From Streptomyces sp. NBC_00258 (GTDB lineage Bacteria; Actinomycetota; Actinomycetes; Streptomycetales; Streptomycetaceae): a stretch of 64,000 nucleotides of DNA. Under the pieces are notes generated by a model. The model was not told where the DNA came from. It saw only the letters and a program-made list of their open reading frames with translations, and searched no databases. Positions within the stretch are counted from its first letter, which is position 1, and each line of letters starts with the position of its first letter. Below, piece by piece: positions 40,351 to 49,052 of the stretch. A program made the position numbers and the translations under genes. Location: the NCBI RefSeq assembly GCF_036182465.1, contig NZ_CP108081.1, positions 2,852,001-2,916,000 of the forward strand, written 5' to 3'.

Positions 40351-40905
40351 GTGGAGAGCGGGCCTTCCACGCTCGTCGAGCTGCATCGCGAGGGGCGGCT
40401 GGTTCGTGAGTGTCCCGGCGTTCGGCGGCTGCTCGGCGGAGCCTCGGACGCCGAACTCGCCCGGGCCGGGCAGCTGTTGGCGCGGCTCGATCCGGGCGAG
40501 GTGGTGGCGGAGCATCCGGGCCGTGCCGGCCGTGAGGGTCGCCGTCACCGGACACGGCACGCCGGCACCGCTGCTGCCGTCCCTGACCGTCGAACCGGCC
40601 CGCCACGGGCTGCTGTTGCGACCGGCCGAGGAGCACGAGCGGGTTGTCGGCCTCGACCTGGATACTTCCTGCTCGGTTGCCGGGTGTTCTCCCGAGGCAT
40701 CGAGCAGACCGCGCTCTGTGCCGTGCTGCGACACGCCCGCGCACACGGCGCCCGGGCGGTGCGCGCGAGTTGCCGGACCACACCGAAGAACACCGAGGTC
40801 AAGGACTTCTACCCGAGGAACGGCTTCGTCCGGGTCGCCGACGACGACACGACAGCCACCTGCCGGAGCGACGGCACGACCATGACGTACGAGCACGGCC
40901 GGTGC
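40351..40905 (+). pseudogene. decayed FkbH-like gene (HAD domain deleted, frameshifted)
   Basis: The N-terminal FkbH region is readable from GTG 40351 (LVELHREGRLVRECPGV, then ARAGQLLARLDPGEVV). It then changes frame near 40515, where AVRVAVTGHGTPAPLL continues in the next frame to about 40640. The C-terminal acyltransferase-like part returns in the first frame (LLGCRVFSRGIEQTALCAV, and KDFYPRNGFVRVADDD). The central HAD domain, about 200 residues with the DLDGTLW motif, is missing. FkbH proteins load a glycerol-derived 3-carbon unit onto an ACP for polyketide extender units. The neighbouring phosphopantetheinyl transferase fits a former secondary-metabolite setting. Confidence 0.72.
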
Positions 40906-41136
40906 CCGCGCGACGATGCCGGAGTTCGCCGGTGTCCGGGCTCTCCAGCGGCTGCCCGGGCCGCTGGTCACCCTCGCCCACCGTGCCGTGACGGGAGGGT
41001 CGTCGTCGCTCCGGTGCTGCCGCCGGGCCCCACGTTCGGCCACCGTGTGATCGGCGGGGCCGAGGCGGCGGACGTGCTCGCGGAGATCAAGGAGGGCCTG
41101 GAGTCCTTCAAGGAAAGCGGGGTCCCGGGGGCCTGA
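40906..41136 (+). other. unassigned open stretch after the FkbH remnant
   Basis: The frame of the FkbH remnant stays open to a TGA at 41136. It ends in a natural-looking tail (GPTFGHRVIGGAEAADVLAEIKEG in part, then GVPGA). In another frame 40919-41000 reads MPEFAGVRALQRLPGPLVTLAH. Both look like real protein fragments joined out of frame. They may be remains of a second gene lost with the FkbH gene. I could not place either in a family. Confidence 0.35.
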
Positions 41137-41213
41137 CGTGCCTCAGGAGCACCGGCGGGCCCGTCCGGGCATTCTGTAACACGCACGTAGCAGCGAGCAC
41201 GCTGCGGAAGCCC

Positions 41214-41219
41214 TATGAT
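41214..41219 (+). promoter_or_regulatory. -10 element (TATGAT) before the ATP-grasp leader
   Basis: TATGAT lies eight bases upstream of the first leader hairpin and 119 bp before the start codon, which would give a leader of about 110 nt. A convincing -35 was not found. Confidence 0.4.
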
Positions 41220-41226
41220 CGGCCCT

Positions 41227-41315
41227 ACACAACCGCCACGGACTCCCGTTTTCGAACGGCGGTTTTGTGTACCCATTTACTCCTTGGCCGGGCACGGCTT
41301 GCTTTGCCGTGCCCG
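41227..41315 (+). promoter_or_regulatory. two-hairpin leader of the ATP-grasp gene
   Basis: Hairpin 1 pairs ACACAACCGCC (41227-41237) with GGCGG-TT-TTGTGT (41258-41270), with two extra T's bulged. Hairpin 2 pairs CGGGCACGGC (41289-41298) with GCCGTGCCCG (41306-41315) around a seven-base loop, and ends just before GAAAGG of the ribosome-binding site. The first is followed by a short T-rich run, so it could terminate. The arrangement suggests attenuation or a small RNA-based switch. Confidence 0.4.
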
Positions 41316-41337
41316 CGAACCCTGAAAGGCGGCCTGC

Positions 41338-42522
41338 ATGGTCTCTCGCGTACGCGTCTGGCTCAACCGCACGTACGCGGAGAACGTGTTCTTCATGGAT
41401 CAGCTACGGCGAAATCCGTGCGGCCGGGCCGTCGAGATCCACGCGACCCACGGCGACCCCGACTCCCCCATCCTCGCCGCGGCCGACGTCGCCGCGCTGG
41501 AGCCGGAGGGGCTGTCCCCGGCGGCATACGTCGAGTACGCGCTCGACCAGTGCGCCCGGCACTCCATCGACGTGTTCGTGCCGGTCCTGCACCAGGCGAC
41601 CCTCGTCGAGCACCGCGAGGAGTTCGCCGCGGTCGGTACGGCGCTGCTCGCGCCGCCCGCGGAGGCCGTGCACACCTTCCAGGACAAGGTGATCGCGTAC
41701 GAGGCGGTCGAAAAGCTCGGCATCCCGGCACCGCCGTGGTGGCGGGTGCGGACCGCGGAGGAACTGGTCACGGCGGTCGACGCGCTGGAGGCCGACGGTT
41801 ACAAGGCCTGCTTCAAGCCGGCCTCCGGGGCGGGCGGCGTCGGTTTCCGCATCATCACGCGGACCCCCTTCTCCCTGATGCACCTCAACGGCTTCCCCAG
41901 CCCGTACGTGCCGCTGGACATGGTCGTCGAGGCGCTGGAGCAGGCCGACGAGCCGGTGGACTGGCTGGTCATGCCGCGTCTGGAGCAGCCGGAGGTGTCC
42001 GTGGACTGCCTGACCGGTCCGGACGGACGGGTACGGATGGCCGTGGGCCGGACCAAGAACGGCCGGCGGCGCGGCTTCACGCTCGACCCCAGGTGGATCG
42101 AGCCGTCCCGGCTGCTCGCGGAGTCGTTCGGGCTGCACTATCTGACGAACATTCAGTTCCGGATGCTCGGCGACGAACCGGTCCTCATGGACGTGAACAC
42201 GCGCCCGGCCGGCGGCCTGCACCAGCTCTCGCAGTGCAGCATCAACGCCCCTTGGGCCGCTGTGCGGTTGGCGCTCGGCGAGGAGCCCGGCGACATCGTC
42301 CCGCCGTTCCTCGGGCAGGACTACACGGTGGTCGCGGGACCGCGTGCGGTACGGCCCGTGTCGCTGCCGCACCAGCAGCGCACGGACCTGGACGTCGCCG
42401 CGTCTGCGCCCGAGTCCGTCGTGAGCGCCCAGACAGCGCAGACCGCGCAGGTGGCTCCGGCGCCCCAGTCGGCTCAGACGACCCAGGCCGCCCAGACCTC
42501 GGACAGTCCCCTGACCGTCTGA
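41338..42522 (+). CDS. ATP-grasp ligase-like protein
   Basis: ATG 41338, with GAAAGG upstream, gives 394 residues. An N-terminal Rossmann-like domain starts MVSRVRVWLNRTYAENVFFMDQLR. The ATP-grasp fold follows: HTFQDKVIAYEAVEKLGIPAPPWWRV, the Lys in YKACFKPASGAGGVGF, and the metal site in PVLMDVNTRPAGGLHQ. These are features of carbamoyl-phosphate-synthase-like amide or peptide ligases. The C-terminal 60 residues are Ala/Gln/Thr-rich and repeat AQT units. The substrate is unknown. It stands alone with its own leader and a hairpin behind. Confidence 0.82.
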   Translation: MVSRVRVWLNRTYAENVFFMDQLRRNPCGRAVEIHATHGDPDSPILAAADVAALEPEGLSPAAYVEYALDQCARHSIDVFVPVLHQATLVEHREEFAAVGTALLAPPAEAVHTFQDKVIAYEAVEKLGIPAPPWWRVRTAEELVTAVDALEADGYKACFKPASGAGGVGFRIITRTPFSLMHLNGFPSPYVPLDMVVEALEQADEPVDWLVMPRLEQPEVSVDCLTGPDGRVRMAVGRTKNGRRRGFTLDPRWIEPSRLLAESFGLHYLTNIQFRMLGDEPVLMDVNTRPAGGLHQLSQCSINAPWAAVRLALGEEPGDIVPPFLGQDYTVVAGPRAVRPVSLPHQQRTDLDVAASAPESVVSAQTAQTAQVAPAPQSAQTTQAAQTSDSPLTV

Positions 42523-42628
42523 CCGGCCCGTACCGCCTTGGCGGAGTGCCGACTCCCGGTACCGTTCCCGAACACTGAGCGGTTGTCCCTGAGGACACTC
42601 GCCAAGGTTCCGAGAACGGCTCTCAAGA

Positions 42629-42658
42629 GGGGTGCCCGGTCAGTCGACCGGGTACCCC
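42629..42658. terminator. terminator overlapping the sulfotransferase stop
   Basis: GGGGTGCCCGGTC at 42629-42641 pairs with GACCGGGTACCCC at 42646-42658 with one mismatch around AGTC. It lies between the ATP-grasp gene and the convergent sulfotransferase, with the stem passing through the latter's last codons and stop. Confidence 0.6.
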
Positions 42659-43512
42659 CACGCTTTTGCCAACTCGGCCAGTCGCGGCGGTAGTTGGGCC
42701 GTCGGGTCGGCCGGGCGGGCCTGCTGGATACGGCCCGACCTGATCGTGGGGCTCCAGTCGCCGAGCTGCGGGCGGAAGTCGCCGTGGTCCTTCTCGCCGT
42801 AGTCGAGCATCGTGCTCTCCCAGGGAACGCCGAGGTACTCGCACAGGCCGCGGGTGGTCCGCTCCGGGTGGGCGGTGAGTTCCTCGTACGTCATCACGTG
42901 GGCGTCGAGGGTGCGGCGGGCCTCGTCCAGCTTCTCGCTGTAGTCGAGGACCTCGGCGCGGATCTGTTCGTGGTCCGGGTCGGTGCGGCGGTCGGTGAGC
43001 GAGGCGACGACAGCGCCTGGGTGGCGGAGCAGCACGATGTAGCGGGCGTTCGGCCAACATCGGTGCAGGCGTGGCCACATGAGGGTGTTCGGCGGGGTCT
43101 TGTCGACGATGATCTGCTTGCCACTGCGGGCGAGTTCCAGGTGCAGCACCCGGTCCCACAGCACATGCTCCAGCTCGTCCTTGTCGAGTTCGAGTGCCCG
43201 CATGGCGTCGGCGGTGAAGTCGCGCGACAGGCTGATGTGCAGGGTGCGCAGATGCATCTCGTGCGGCGCGCGGATCCTGCTGTGGCTGTTCAGCAGAACC
43301 CTCAGGAGTGTCGAGCCCGAGCGCACGGAGGAGAGGACGAAGACCGGCGAGTCCACCAGCCGCGGGGCGGGCGGCGCGGTGTACGAGTCCCCGTCGGTCC
43401 TGGGCGTGGGCATGGCGTCGAGGTTCCGGCGCGGCGGGCTCACCGCCTGTGCCATCAGCCTTCCCCTGCGCCTCAGCCCTTTGCCGATCGCGGACATTCG
43501 CGGGTCTCGCAC
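42640..43512 (-). CDS. PAPS-dependent sulfotransferase-like protein
   Basis: GTG 43512, with AAAGG upstream, gives 290 residues; a longer frame from 43533 also exists. The 5'-phosphosulfate loop is FVLSSVRSGSTLLRVLL, which follows a short basic N-terminus. The 3'-phosphate motif region is IVLLRHPGAVVASLTDRR. Sulfotransferase_3 family proteins transfer sulfate from PAPS to carbohydrates or small molecules. The catalytic base is not certain. It precedes the large mannosidase operon on the same strand but is separated from it by a strong terminator. Confidence 0.82.
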   Translation of the reverse strand: MRDPRMSAIGKGLRRRGRLMAQAVSPPRRNLDAMPTPRTDGDSYTAPPAPRLVDSPVFVLSSVRSGSTLLRVLLNSHSRIRAPHEMHLRTLHISLSRDFTADAMRALELDKDELEHVLWDRVLHLELARSGKQIIVDKTPPNTLMWPRLHRCWPNARYIVLLRHPGAVVASLTDRRTDPDHEQIRAEVLDYSEKLDEARRTLDAHVMTYEELTAHPERTTRGLCEYLGVPWESTMLDYGEKDHGDFRPQLGDWSPTIRSGRIQQARPADPTAQLPPRLAELAKAWGYPVD

Positions 43513-43589
43513 GGTGACACCTTTCTCTCGCACTGCCCCACATCACAGGGGCGACGGGCGAACTCCAGGTGTCGTGCAGGGAACAGGCA

Positions 43590-43624
43590 CTGGTCACGGC
43601 GGGCGATGGACCCGCCGTGACCAG
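43590..43624 (-). terminator. terminator of the DeoR-GH4-GH38 operon
   Basis: CTGGTCACGGCGGG at 43590-43603 pairs perfectly with 43611-43624 over 14 bp around a seven-base loop. It lies 40 bases behind the GH38 stop. Confidence 0.85.
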
Positions 43625-43663
43625 GCGTCTTACCGCTTCCTTAATTCTTCATGGGAAGCGTGG

Positions 43664-46600
43664 TCACTTGTTCCCCACAGCCAGTCGCAGCGTCTGGATC
43701 TCGAAGGGCCGCAGGGTGACGGACACACTGTCGCCGTCCGTGTCCGCCGTGGTCAGCGGGCGTTCCAGGAGGTCCGTGAGCTGGGCGCCCGCAAGCGGGA
43801 AGCCCGTGCGCAGGGTGCCCTGTGCACGGCCGCCGAGGGACTCGTAGACGCGTACGACGACATCGCCGGAGGCGTCGTCGGCGAGCTTGACCGACTCGAT
43901 GGTCACGCCGCCCCCGCCCTCCACGGACACCACCGGCTGGGGGGTGCCCGCCGAGTCCGCCACCCGCAGCGGCAGGTTGAGCGAGTAGCCCTCGGCGACC
44001 GCGTCCTCGATGGTCGCGCCGGGCAGCAGCGCGTACGTGAAGCGGTGCTTGCCCTGGTCGGCCTCCGGGTCCGGGATGCGCGGGGCGCGGACCAGGCTGA
44101 GGTGGACCGTGGTGGTCGTGCCGCCGTCCTCGCGGACCGTGCGGGTGACGTCGTGGCCGTAGGTGGAGTCGTTGATGACCGCGACGCCGTAGCCGGGTTC
44201 GCCGATGTGGACCCAGCGGTGGCCGGAGACCTCGAAGCGGGCCGACTCCCAGCTGGTGTTGGTGTGCGTGGGCCGCTGGATGTGGCCGAACGCGATCTCG
44301 GCGGACGAGTGGGCCGCCCGGACGTCCACCGGGAAGCCTGCCTTGAGGAACTTCTCGGCCTCGTGCCAGTCGATGTCCGTCTCGAAGTCGATACGCGGGC
44401 TGCCGGCCCGGAGGCTGATCGTCTGGGTGATGCGCGAGCCCTTGCCGAAGGCGCGCTCCACGCGGATCGCGCCCAGCAGCGGGTCCTCCTCGACCACGGT
44501 CACCGACTCCGCGTCCAGCAGGTCCGTGTAGCGGTTCTTGTAGTGCTTGTCGACGTCCCACGCGTCCCAGTAGTTGGGGAGGTCCGTGTGCAGCCGGAGC
44601 AGGTTGCCCGTGTCGGCGAGGACCTCACGGCCGCCGGCGCGCAGGTCGCGTACGGAGGCCAGGGTGCCGTCCTCGGCCACCTCGACGCGGACGATGCCGT
44701 TGTCGAGGACGCGTCCGGCGACCGTCACCGGCGCGGGCCCCTCACCGGCACCGAGGGGTGCGCTGCCGTTCGCCGGGACGACGGTGTGGGCCAGGGTGCC
44801 GTCGGCGGTCCGTACGACCTCCCGGCGCTCGACCGGGCTCGTGTTGAAGACGCGGGTGCCGCCCGTGCCGAGGGCGGTGACCGCCTCGGCCGTGAGCTCC
44901 TCGACCTCCTTGGCGACGCGCGCGTACTCGGCCTCCGCCTCGCGGTGCACCCAGGCGATCGACGATCCGGGCAGGATGTCGTGGAACTGGTGGAGCAGGA
45001 CCGTCTTCCAGAGCCGGTCGAGCTTCTCGTGCGGGTAGGCGTAGCCGGGCGCGTGGAGCGCGGCGGTCGTGGCCCACAGCTCGGCCTCGCGGAGCTTGTG
45101 TTCGCTGCGGCGGTTGCCCTGCTTGGTGCGGGCCTGCGAGGTGTAGGTGGCGCGGTGCAGCTCCAGGTAGAGCTCGCCGACCCAGACCGGGGCGTCCGGG
45201 TACTCCTCGCGGGCCTTGGCGAAGAAGTCGTCCGGGTGCTCGACGACGACCTTCGGGGAGCCTTCCAGGTCGGCGAGCCTGCGCGCCCGTTCCATGATCT
45301 CGCGTGTGGGGCCACCGCCGCCGTCGCCCCAGCCGAAGGGAGCCAGCGAACGCGTCGCGGCACCCTTCTCCTGGTAGTTGCGCGTCGCGCGGGCCATCTC
45401 CTCGCCGCTGAAGCGGGCGTTGTAGGTGTCGACGGGCGGGAAGTGGGTGAAGATCCGCGTGCCGTCGATGCCCTCCCACCAGAAGGTGTGGTGGGGGAAC
45501 TTGTTGGTCTGGTTCCAGGAGATCTTCTGGGTCAGGAACCACTCGTTGCCCGCCAGCTTGGCGAGCTGCGGGTAGGCCGCGGTGTAGCCGAAGGAGTCCG
45601 GCAGCCAGACGCCCTTGGTCTCGACGCCGAAGTGCTCGATGAAGAAGCGCTTGCCGTGGATGAGCTGGCGGGCGACGGCCTCGCCGCCGGGCAGGTTGCC
45701 GTCGGCCTCGACCCACATGCCGCCGACCGGCGCCCACTGGCCCTTCTTGACGGACTCCTGGATGCGGGCCCAGACCTTCGGGTAGTTGTCGCGCACCCAC
45801 TCGTACTGCTGGGCCTGCGAGCAGGCGAAGATGAAGTCGTCGTACTCGTCGGCGAGCGAGGTGACGTTCGAGAAGGTGCGGGACGTCTTGCGCTTGGTCT
45901 CGCGGATGGGCCAGAGCCAGGCGGAGTCGATGTGCGCGTGGCCGACGCCGGAGACGATGTGGGCGCTGGCGTTGGCGGGCTTGGACAGCGCGGGCTTCAG
46001 CGCGGCCCGTACGTCCGCCGCCGTGCCGGAGACGTCGTCGAGGTCCAGCAGGTCCAGGGCCCGGTCCAGGGTGTGCATGATCTCGTGCCGGCGCGGGTCG
46101 TGCTCGCCCAGCTCCAGCATCAGTTCGCGCAGCACCTGGACGTCGAGGTCGAGGTGCCAGACCTCCTCGTCGAGGACGGCGATGTCGGCGCGCTGGAAGG
46201 TGTAGATCGGCTTGTCGCCCGCGGTGAGCTTGTCGCCCATGGGCGTGATCTTGGAGAAGTTGTCGGCGAGGATGTCCGGGTTGGAGGCCGCCTCGACCAG
46301 GTAGTCGATCCGCTCGCCGCCGACGGCGGGGTTGGCGATCGCCACGTACTGGTTGAGCGGGTTGACCGCCTTCAGCGGAGTGCCGTCCGTGAGGTGGACG
46401 AGCGCCTCGGCCTGGTTGCCCGGCCAGTCGCCGATGAAGCCGAGGTCGATGACGGCCTCGACGCGCTTGCCGGCCCACTCGGCGGGCACCTGGCCGCGCA
46501 TCCGGAACCAGGTGGTGCCCCAGGGCGGGCCCCAGGGGGTGTCCATCGCGAAGGGCTCGTACGAGGCGGACGCGGCCTCCTCGAAGGGGACGGGCTCGCC

Positions 46601-46717
46601 CGGTGCCTGCCAGGCCTCGACCTCGAAGGGTACGGAGGCGGCGTAGATCGCGGTCTTGATGCGCTGGTCGTGGACGCGCTGGACGCGCTCTTCGATCCGG
46701 CGGCGTTCGTCGTGCAT
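43664..46717 (-). CDS. GH38 alpha-mannosidase
   Basis: The protein has 1017 residues. The GH38 catalytic domain holds GVGHAHIDSAWLWPIRET with zinc ligands His 262 and Asp 264, VEADGNLPGGEA, and WLPDSFGYTA with the nucleophile Asp 374. HQFHDILPGSS gives the last zinc ligand. The alpha-mannosidase middle and C-terminal beta domains follow to the end. There is no signal peptide, so it acts inside on imported mannose-containing oligosaccharides. It lies 29 bp behind the GH4 gene on the same strand. Length and layout are those of normal bacterial family members. Confidence 0.94.
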   Translation of the reverse strand: MHDERRRIEERVQRVHDQRIKTAIYAASVPFEVEAWQAPGEPVPFEEAASASYEPFAMDTPWGPPWGTTWFRMRGQVPAEWAGKRVEAVIDLGFIGDWPGNQAEALVHLTDGTPLKAVNPLNQYVAIANPAVGGERIDYLVEAASNPDILADNFSKITPMGDKLTAGDKPIYTFQRADIAVLDEEVWHLDLDVQVLRELMLELGEHDPRRHEIMHTLDRALDLLDLDDVSGTAADVRAALKPALSKPANASAHIVSGVGHAHIDSAWLWPIRETKRKTSRTFSNVTSLADEYDDFIFACSQAQQYEWVRDNYPKVWARIQESVKKGQWAPVGGMWVEADGNLPGGEAVARQLIHGKRFFIEHFGVETKGVWLPDSFGYTAAYPQLAKLAGNEWFLTQKISWNQTNKFPHHTFWWEGIDGTRIFTHFPPVDTYNARFSGEEMARATRNYQEKGAATRSLAPFGWGDGGGGPTREIMERARRLADLEGSPKVVVEHPDDFFAKAREEYPDAPVWVGELYLELHRATYTSQARTKQGNRRSEHKLREAELWATTAALHAPGYAYPHEKLDRLWKTVLLHQFHDILPGSSIAWVHREAEAEYARVAKEVEELTAEAVTALGTGGTRVFNTSPVERREVVRTADGTLAHTVVPANGSAPLGAGEGPAPVTVAGRVLDNGIVRVEVAEDGTLASVRDLRAGGREVLADTGNLLRLHTDLPNYWDAWDVDKHYKNRYTDLLDAESVTVVEEDPLLGAIRVERAFGKGSRITQTISLRAGSPRIDFETDIDWHEAEKFLKAGFPVDVRAAHSSAEIAFGHIQRPTHTNTSWESARFEVSGHRWVHIGEPGYGVAVINDSTYGHDVTRTVREDGGTTTTVHLSLVRAPRIPDPEADQGKHRFTYALLPGATIEDAVAEGYSLNLPLRVADSAGTPQPVVSVEGGGGVTIESVKLADDASGDVVVRVYESLGGRAQGTLRTGFPLAGAQLTDLLERPLTTADTDGDSVSVTLRPFEIQTLRLAVGNK

Positions 46718-46746
46718 CTCAAGTCTCCAGGTAGCGGGGAAAGCGC

Positions 46747-48084
46747 TTACTCAAGGTACGCCAAGCCGGGATGGGCCCCGGTGTAGCCGTCGACCAGCCT
46801 GCGGGCGACGTTCACGGAATCGACGAGCGGGTGCAGGGCGAAGGCCTTCACGGCCGTCGCGCGGGAACTCGACTCGGCGGCGGCGAGCACCTCGCGCTCC
46901 ACGGCCTTGACCGCGCAGACGAGGCCAGTCGCGTGGTCCGGAAGCGGGGCGACGGCGACGGGGTGGGCGCCGTTGGCGTCGACGAGGCAGGGCACCTCGA
47001 TGACGGCGTCCGCGTCGAGCACCGAGAGGGTGCCCTGGTTGCGGACGTTGAGGATCAGCGTGGTGCGCTCGTCGCGGGCGATGGCCCGCATCAGGGCGAG
47101 CGCCACCTTCTCGTAGCCGCCGGACAGGTCGTCGGCGTCACGCTCGCCCGCGCCGGCCGTCTCCCGGTTCTCCGACATGTACGTGGCCTCGCGCTCGGCG
47201 CGCGTACGGTCCCAGGCGGTGAGGGCGGAAGCGTCGGGCCGCTTCATCTCCTCGTAGAAGTGCTCCTGCTGGTCGCGGAGGAACGCGCCGCGGGTCTTCT
47301 CGGCCTCGCTGTAGGCGCGGACCGCTTCCCGGTTGAAGTAGTAGTAGTGCAGGTACTCGTTCGGGATGGCGCCGAGCGACTGGAGCCACTCGGTACCGAA
47401 GAGCTTGCCCTCCTCGAAGGACCCGAGGAGGTCCGGGTCGGCGAGCAGCCGCGGGAGTTCGTCGCGTCCGGCGACGTGCAGGCCGCGGACCCAGCCGAGG
47501 TGGTTGAGGCCGACGTAGTCGATCCAGGCCTCGCGCGGGTTGGCGCCGAGCACACGGGCGATACGGCGGCCGAGGCCGACCGGCGAGTCGCAGATGCCGA
47601 TGACGCGGTCGCCGAGGTGGCGGGACATGGCCTCGGTGACGAGCCCTGCCGGGTTGGTGAAGTTGATGAGCCAGGCGTCGGGCGCGAGCCGGGCCACGCG
47701 CCGGGCGATGTCCACGGCGACGGGCACCGTGCGCAGCCCGTACGCGATGCCGCCGGCGCCGACCGTCTCCTGTCCGAGGACGCCCTGGTCGAGGGCGACG
47801 CGCTCGTCGGCCGCGCGGCCTTCGAGGCCGCCGACGCGGATCGCGGAGAAGATGAAGTCGGCGCCGCGCAGTGCTTCGTCGAGGTCGGTGGTGGCGGTCA
47901 CGGTCGGTGCGTCGGCGACGTCCGCCGCCTGCTCGGCGAGGACGCGGGCGACGGCGGAGAGCCGTCCCGCGTCCAGGTCGTGCAGCACGACGTCGGTGAC
48001 GCGGCCCTCGCCGCGGTCCCCGAGGAGCGCCCCGTACACGAGCGGCACGCGGAATCCGCCGCCGCCCAGAATCGTCAGCTTCAC
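46747..48084 (-). CDS. GH4 NAD-dependent glycosidase (6-phospho-beta-glucosidase-like)
   Basis: The protein has 445 residues. The NAD-binding start MKLTILGGGGFRVPLVYGAL is typical of GH4, and the Mn2+ region has INFTNPAGLVTEA, GICDSPVGLGRR and GLNHLGWVRGL. Most 6-phospho-beta-glucosidases of GH4 have CNxP where this protein has CDSP, so specificity may differ. The enzyme works by oxidation at C3 and elimination. Its usual substrate is a phosphorylated disaccharide made by a PTS, yet this locus has an ABC importer and a PfkB kinase instead. It sits between the DeoR and GH38 genes. Confidence 0.88.
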   Translation of the reverse strand: MKLTILGGGGFRVPLVYGALLGDRGEGRVTDVVLHDLDAGRLSAVARVLAEQAADVADAPTVTATTDLDEALRGADFIFSAIRVGGLEGRAADERVALDQGVLGQETVGAGGIAYGLRTVPVAVDIARRVARLAPDAWLINFTNPAGLVTEAMSRHLGDRVIGICDSPVGLGRRIARVLGANPREAWIDYVGLNHLGWVRGLHVAGRDELPRLLADPDLLGSFEEGKLFGTEWLQSLGAIPNEYLHYYYFNREAVRAYSEAEKTRGAFLRDQQEHFYEEMKRPDASALTAWDRTRAEREATYMSENRETAGAGERDADDLSGGYEKVALALMRAIARDERTTLILNVRNQGTLSVLDADAVIEVPCLVDANGAHPVAVAPLPDHATGLVCAVKAVEREVLAAAESSSRATAVKAFALHPLVDSVNVARRLVDGYTGAHPGLAYLE

Positions 48085-48154
48085 GCAACTGCCCTTTCGA
48101 TGTTCGTCGAGGACCTTGAGTTCCTCGATGTCCGCGAACCGGCGCGCACGCCGT

Positions 48155-48925
48155 TCACGTCAGCACCACGCGCACACCCGCCTCCTCCAGGGCGGACCGC
48201 GTTCCGGCGTCCGCCGGCCCGTTGGTCACCACCACGTCCAGTTCCTCGGGCCCGCAGACCTTGGCCATGCCCGTACCCGGGAACTTGGCGCGGTCGGCGA
48301 GCAGCACGACCCGCTCGGCCGCCTTGATCATGGCCCGCTTGACCGGCACCTCGACGACCGTCGTGTCCATCACCTGCCCGCCGGGCCGCACTCCACTGGT
48401 GCCGAGGAACAGCCAGTCCGCGTGCAGCTGACGCAGGTTGTCCTCGGTGAGGAAGCCGACCAGCGAGCGGTACTCGCGGCGGACCATGCCGCCGAGCAGC
48501 ACCAGTTCGATGCCCTCGTCGTCCACGAGCTCCTCGTAGACCACGAGGTTGCTGGTGATCACGGTGATCCGGCGGCCGTGCAGCTGCCGGGCCAGCCGGT
48601 ACGCGGTGGTGCCGATGTCGAGCAGGACCGACTGGCCGTCCTCGACCATCGCGGCGGCACGTTCGGCTATGGCGTCCTTCTCGGCCACGCGCACCTCGGC
48701 GACCTCGGCGAAGGGCTGGTCGCCCTCCTCGGCGACCGCCCCGCCGTGCACGCGGGTGAGCAGTCCCTCCTCCTCCAGTTTGAGCAGGTCACGCCTGACT
48801 GTGGCGGGGCTCACACCCAGCTGCTCCGAGAGGTCGGTCACGGCTGCGGGGCCCCCGTTTCGCAGGGCCCGCAGGATGAGTTGATGTCGTCGCTCTGCCA
48901 GCACGCGCTGAACAGTACTCGTCAT
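48155..48925 (-). CDS. DeoR-family transcriptional regulator
   Basis: ATG 48925 gives 256 residues (TTG 48931 is an alternative). The N-terminal HTH is RRHQLILRALRNGGPAAVTDLSEQLGVSPATVRRDLLKLEEEGLLTRVHGGA, in order helices and wing. The C-terminal sensor domain is DeoR_C, with DIGTTAYRLARQL and LGGMVRREYRSLVGF. Such regulators sense phosphorylated sugars. It is first in a leftward operon with GH4 and GH38, and divergent from the PfkB-ABC-GH2 operon. The ligand is probably the product of the PfkB kinase or the GH4 substrate. Confidence 0.93.
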   Translation of the reverse strand: MTSTVQRVLAERRHQLILRALRNGGPAAVTDLSEQLGVSPATVRRDLLKLEEEGLLTRVHGGAVAEEGDQPFAEVAEVRVAEKDAIAERAAAMVEDGQSVLLDIGTTAYRLARQLHGRRITVITSNLVVYEELVDDEGIELVLLGGMVRREYRSLVGFLTEDNLRQLHADWLFLGTSGVRPGGQVMDTTVVEVPVKRAMIKAAERVVLLADRAKFPGTGMAKVCGPEELDVVVTNGPADAGTRSALEEAGVRVVLT

Positions 48926-48983
48926 TCGCAATCATTTCCATGCTCAGTTCTGCTCGACTCTTGCCAAATCAGCCAGAGGCGCG

Positions 48984-49023
48984 CACGATCCTGTCCACCG
49001 AAACACGATCCCGTGCATCGAAA
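48984..49023. promoter_or_regulatory. two abutting 20-bp direct repeats, putative DeoR operator
   Basis: Bases 48984-49003 (CACGATCCTGTCCACCGAAA) and 49004-49023 (CACGATCCCGTGCATCGAAA) match at 17 of 20 positions and are directly adjacent. DeoR-family sites are often direct repeats with GAAA half-sites, so this fits. The pair sits between the DeoR and PfkB starts, 59 and 30 bp away, and could control both operons. Confidence 0.7.
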
Positions 49024-49052
49024 GTGAAGAGTTTTGACGAGAGGATGCGCTC

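Noticed and set aside
40351..41136. A 261-residue intact gene in frame one.
   Set aside because: The conserved FkbH blocks alternate between two frames and the HAD domain is missing, so this is a decayed gene.
41227..41270. A tRNA- or group-like small RNA in the ATP-grasp leader.
   Set aside because: It has no cloverleaf, T-loop or CCA end; only two hairpins are supported.
43079..46786. A 1235-codon open frame antisense to the GH38 gene.
   Set aside because: Same reason: a shadow of the GH38 catalytic domain, no recognisable fold, Val/Gly/Arg-rich.
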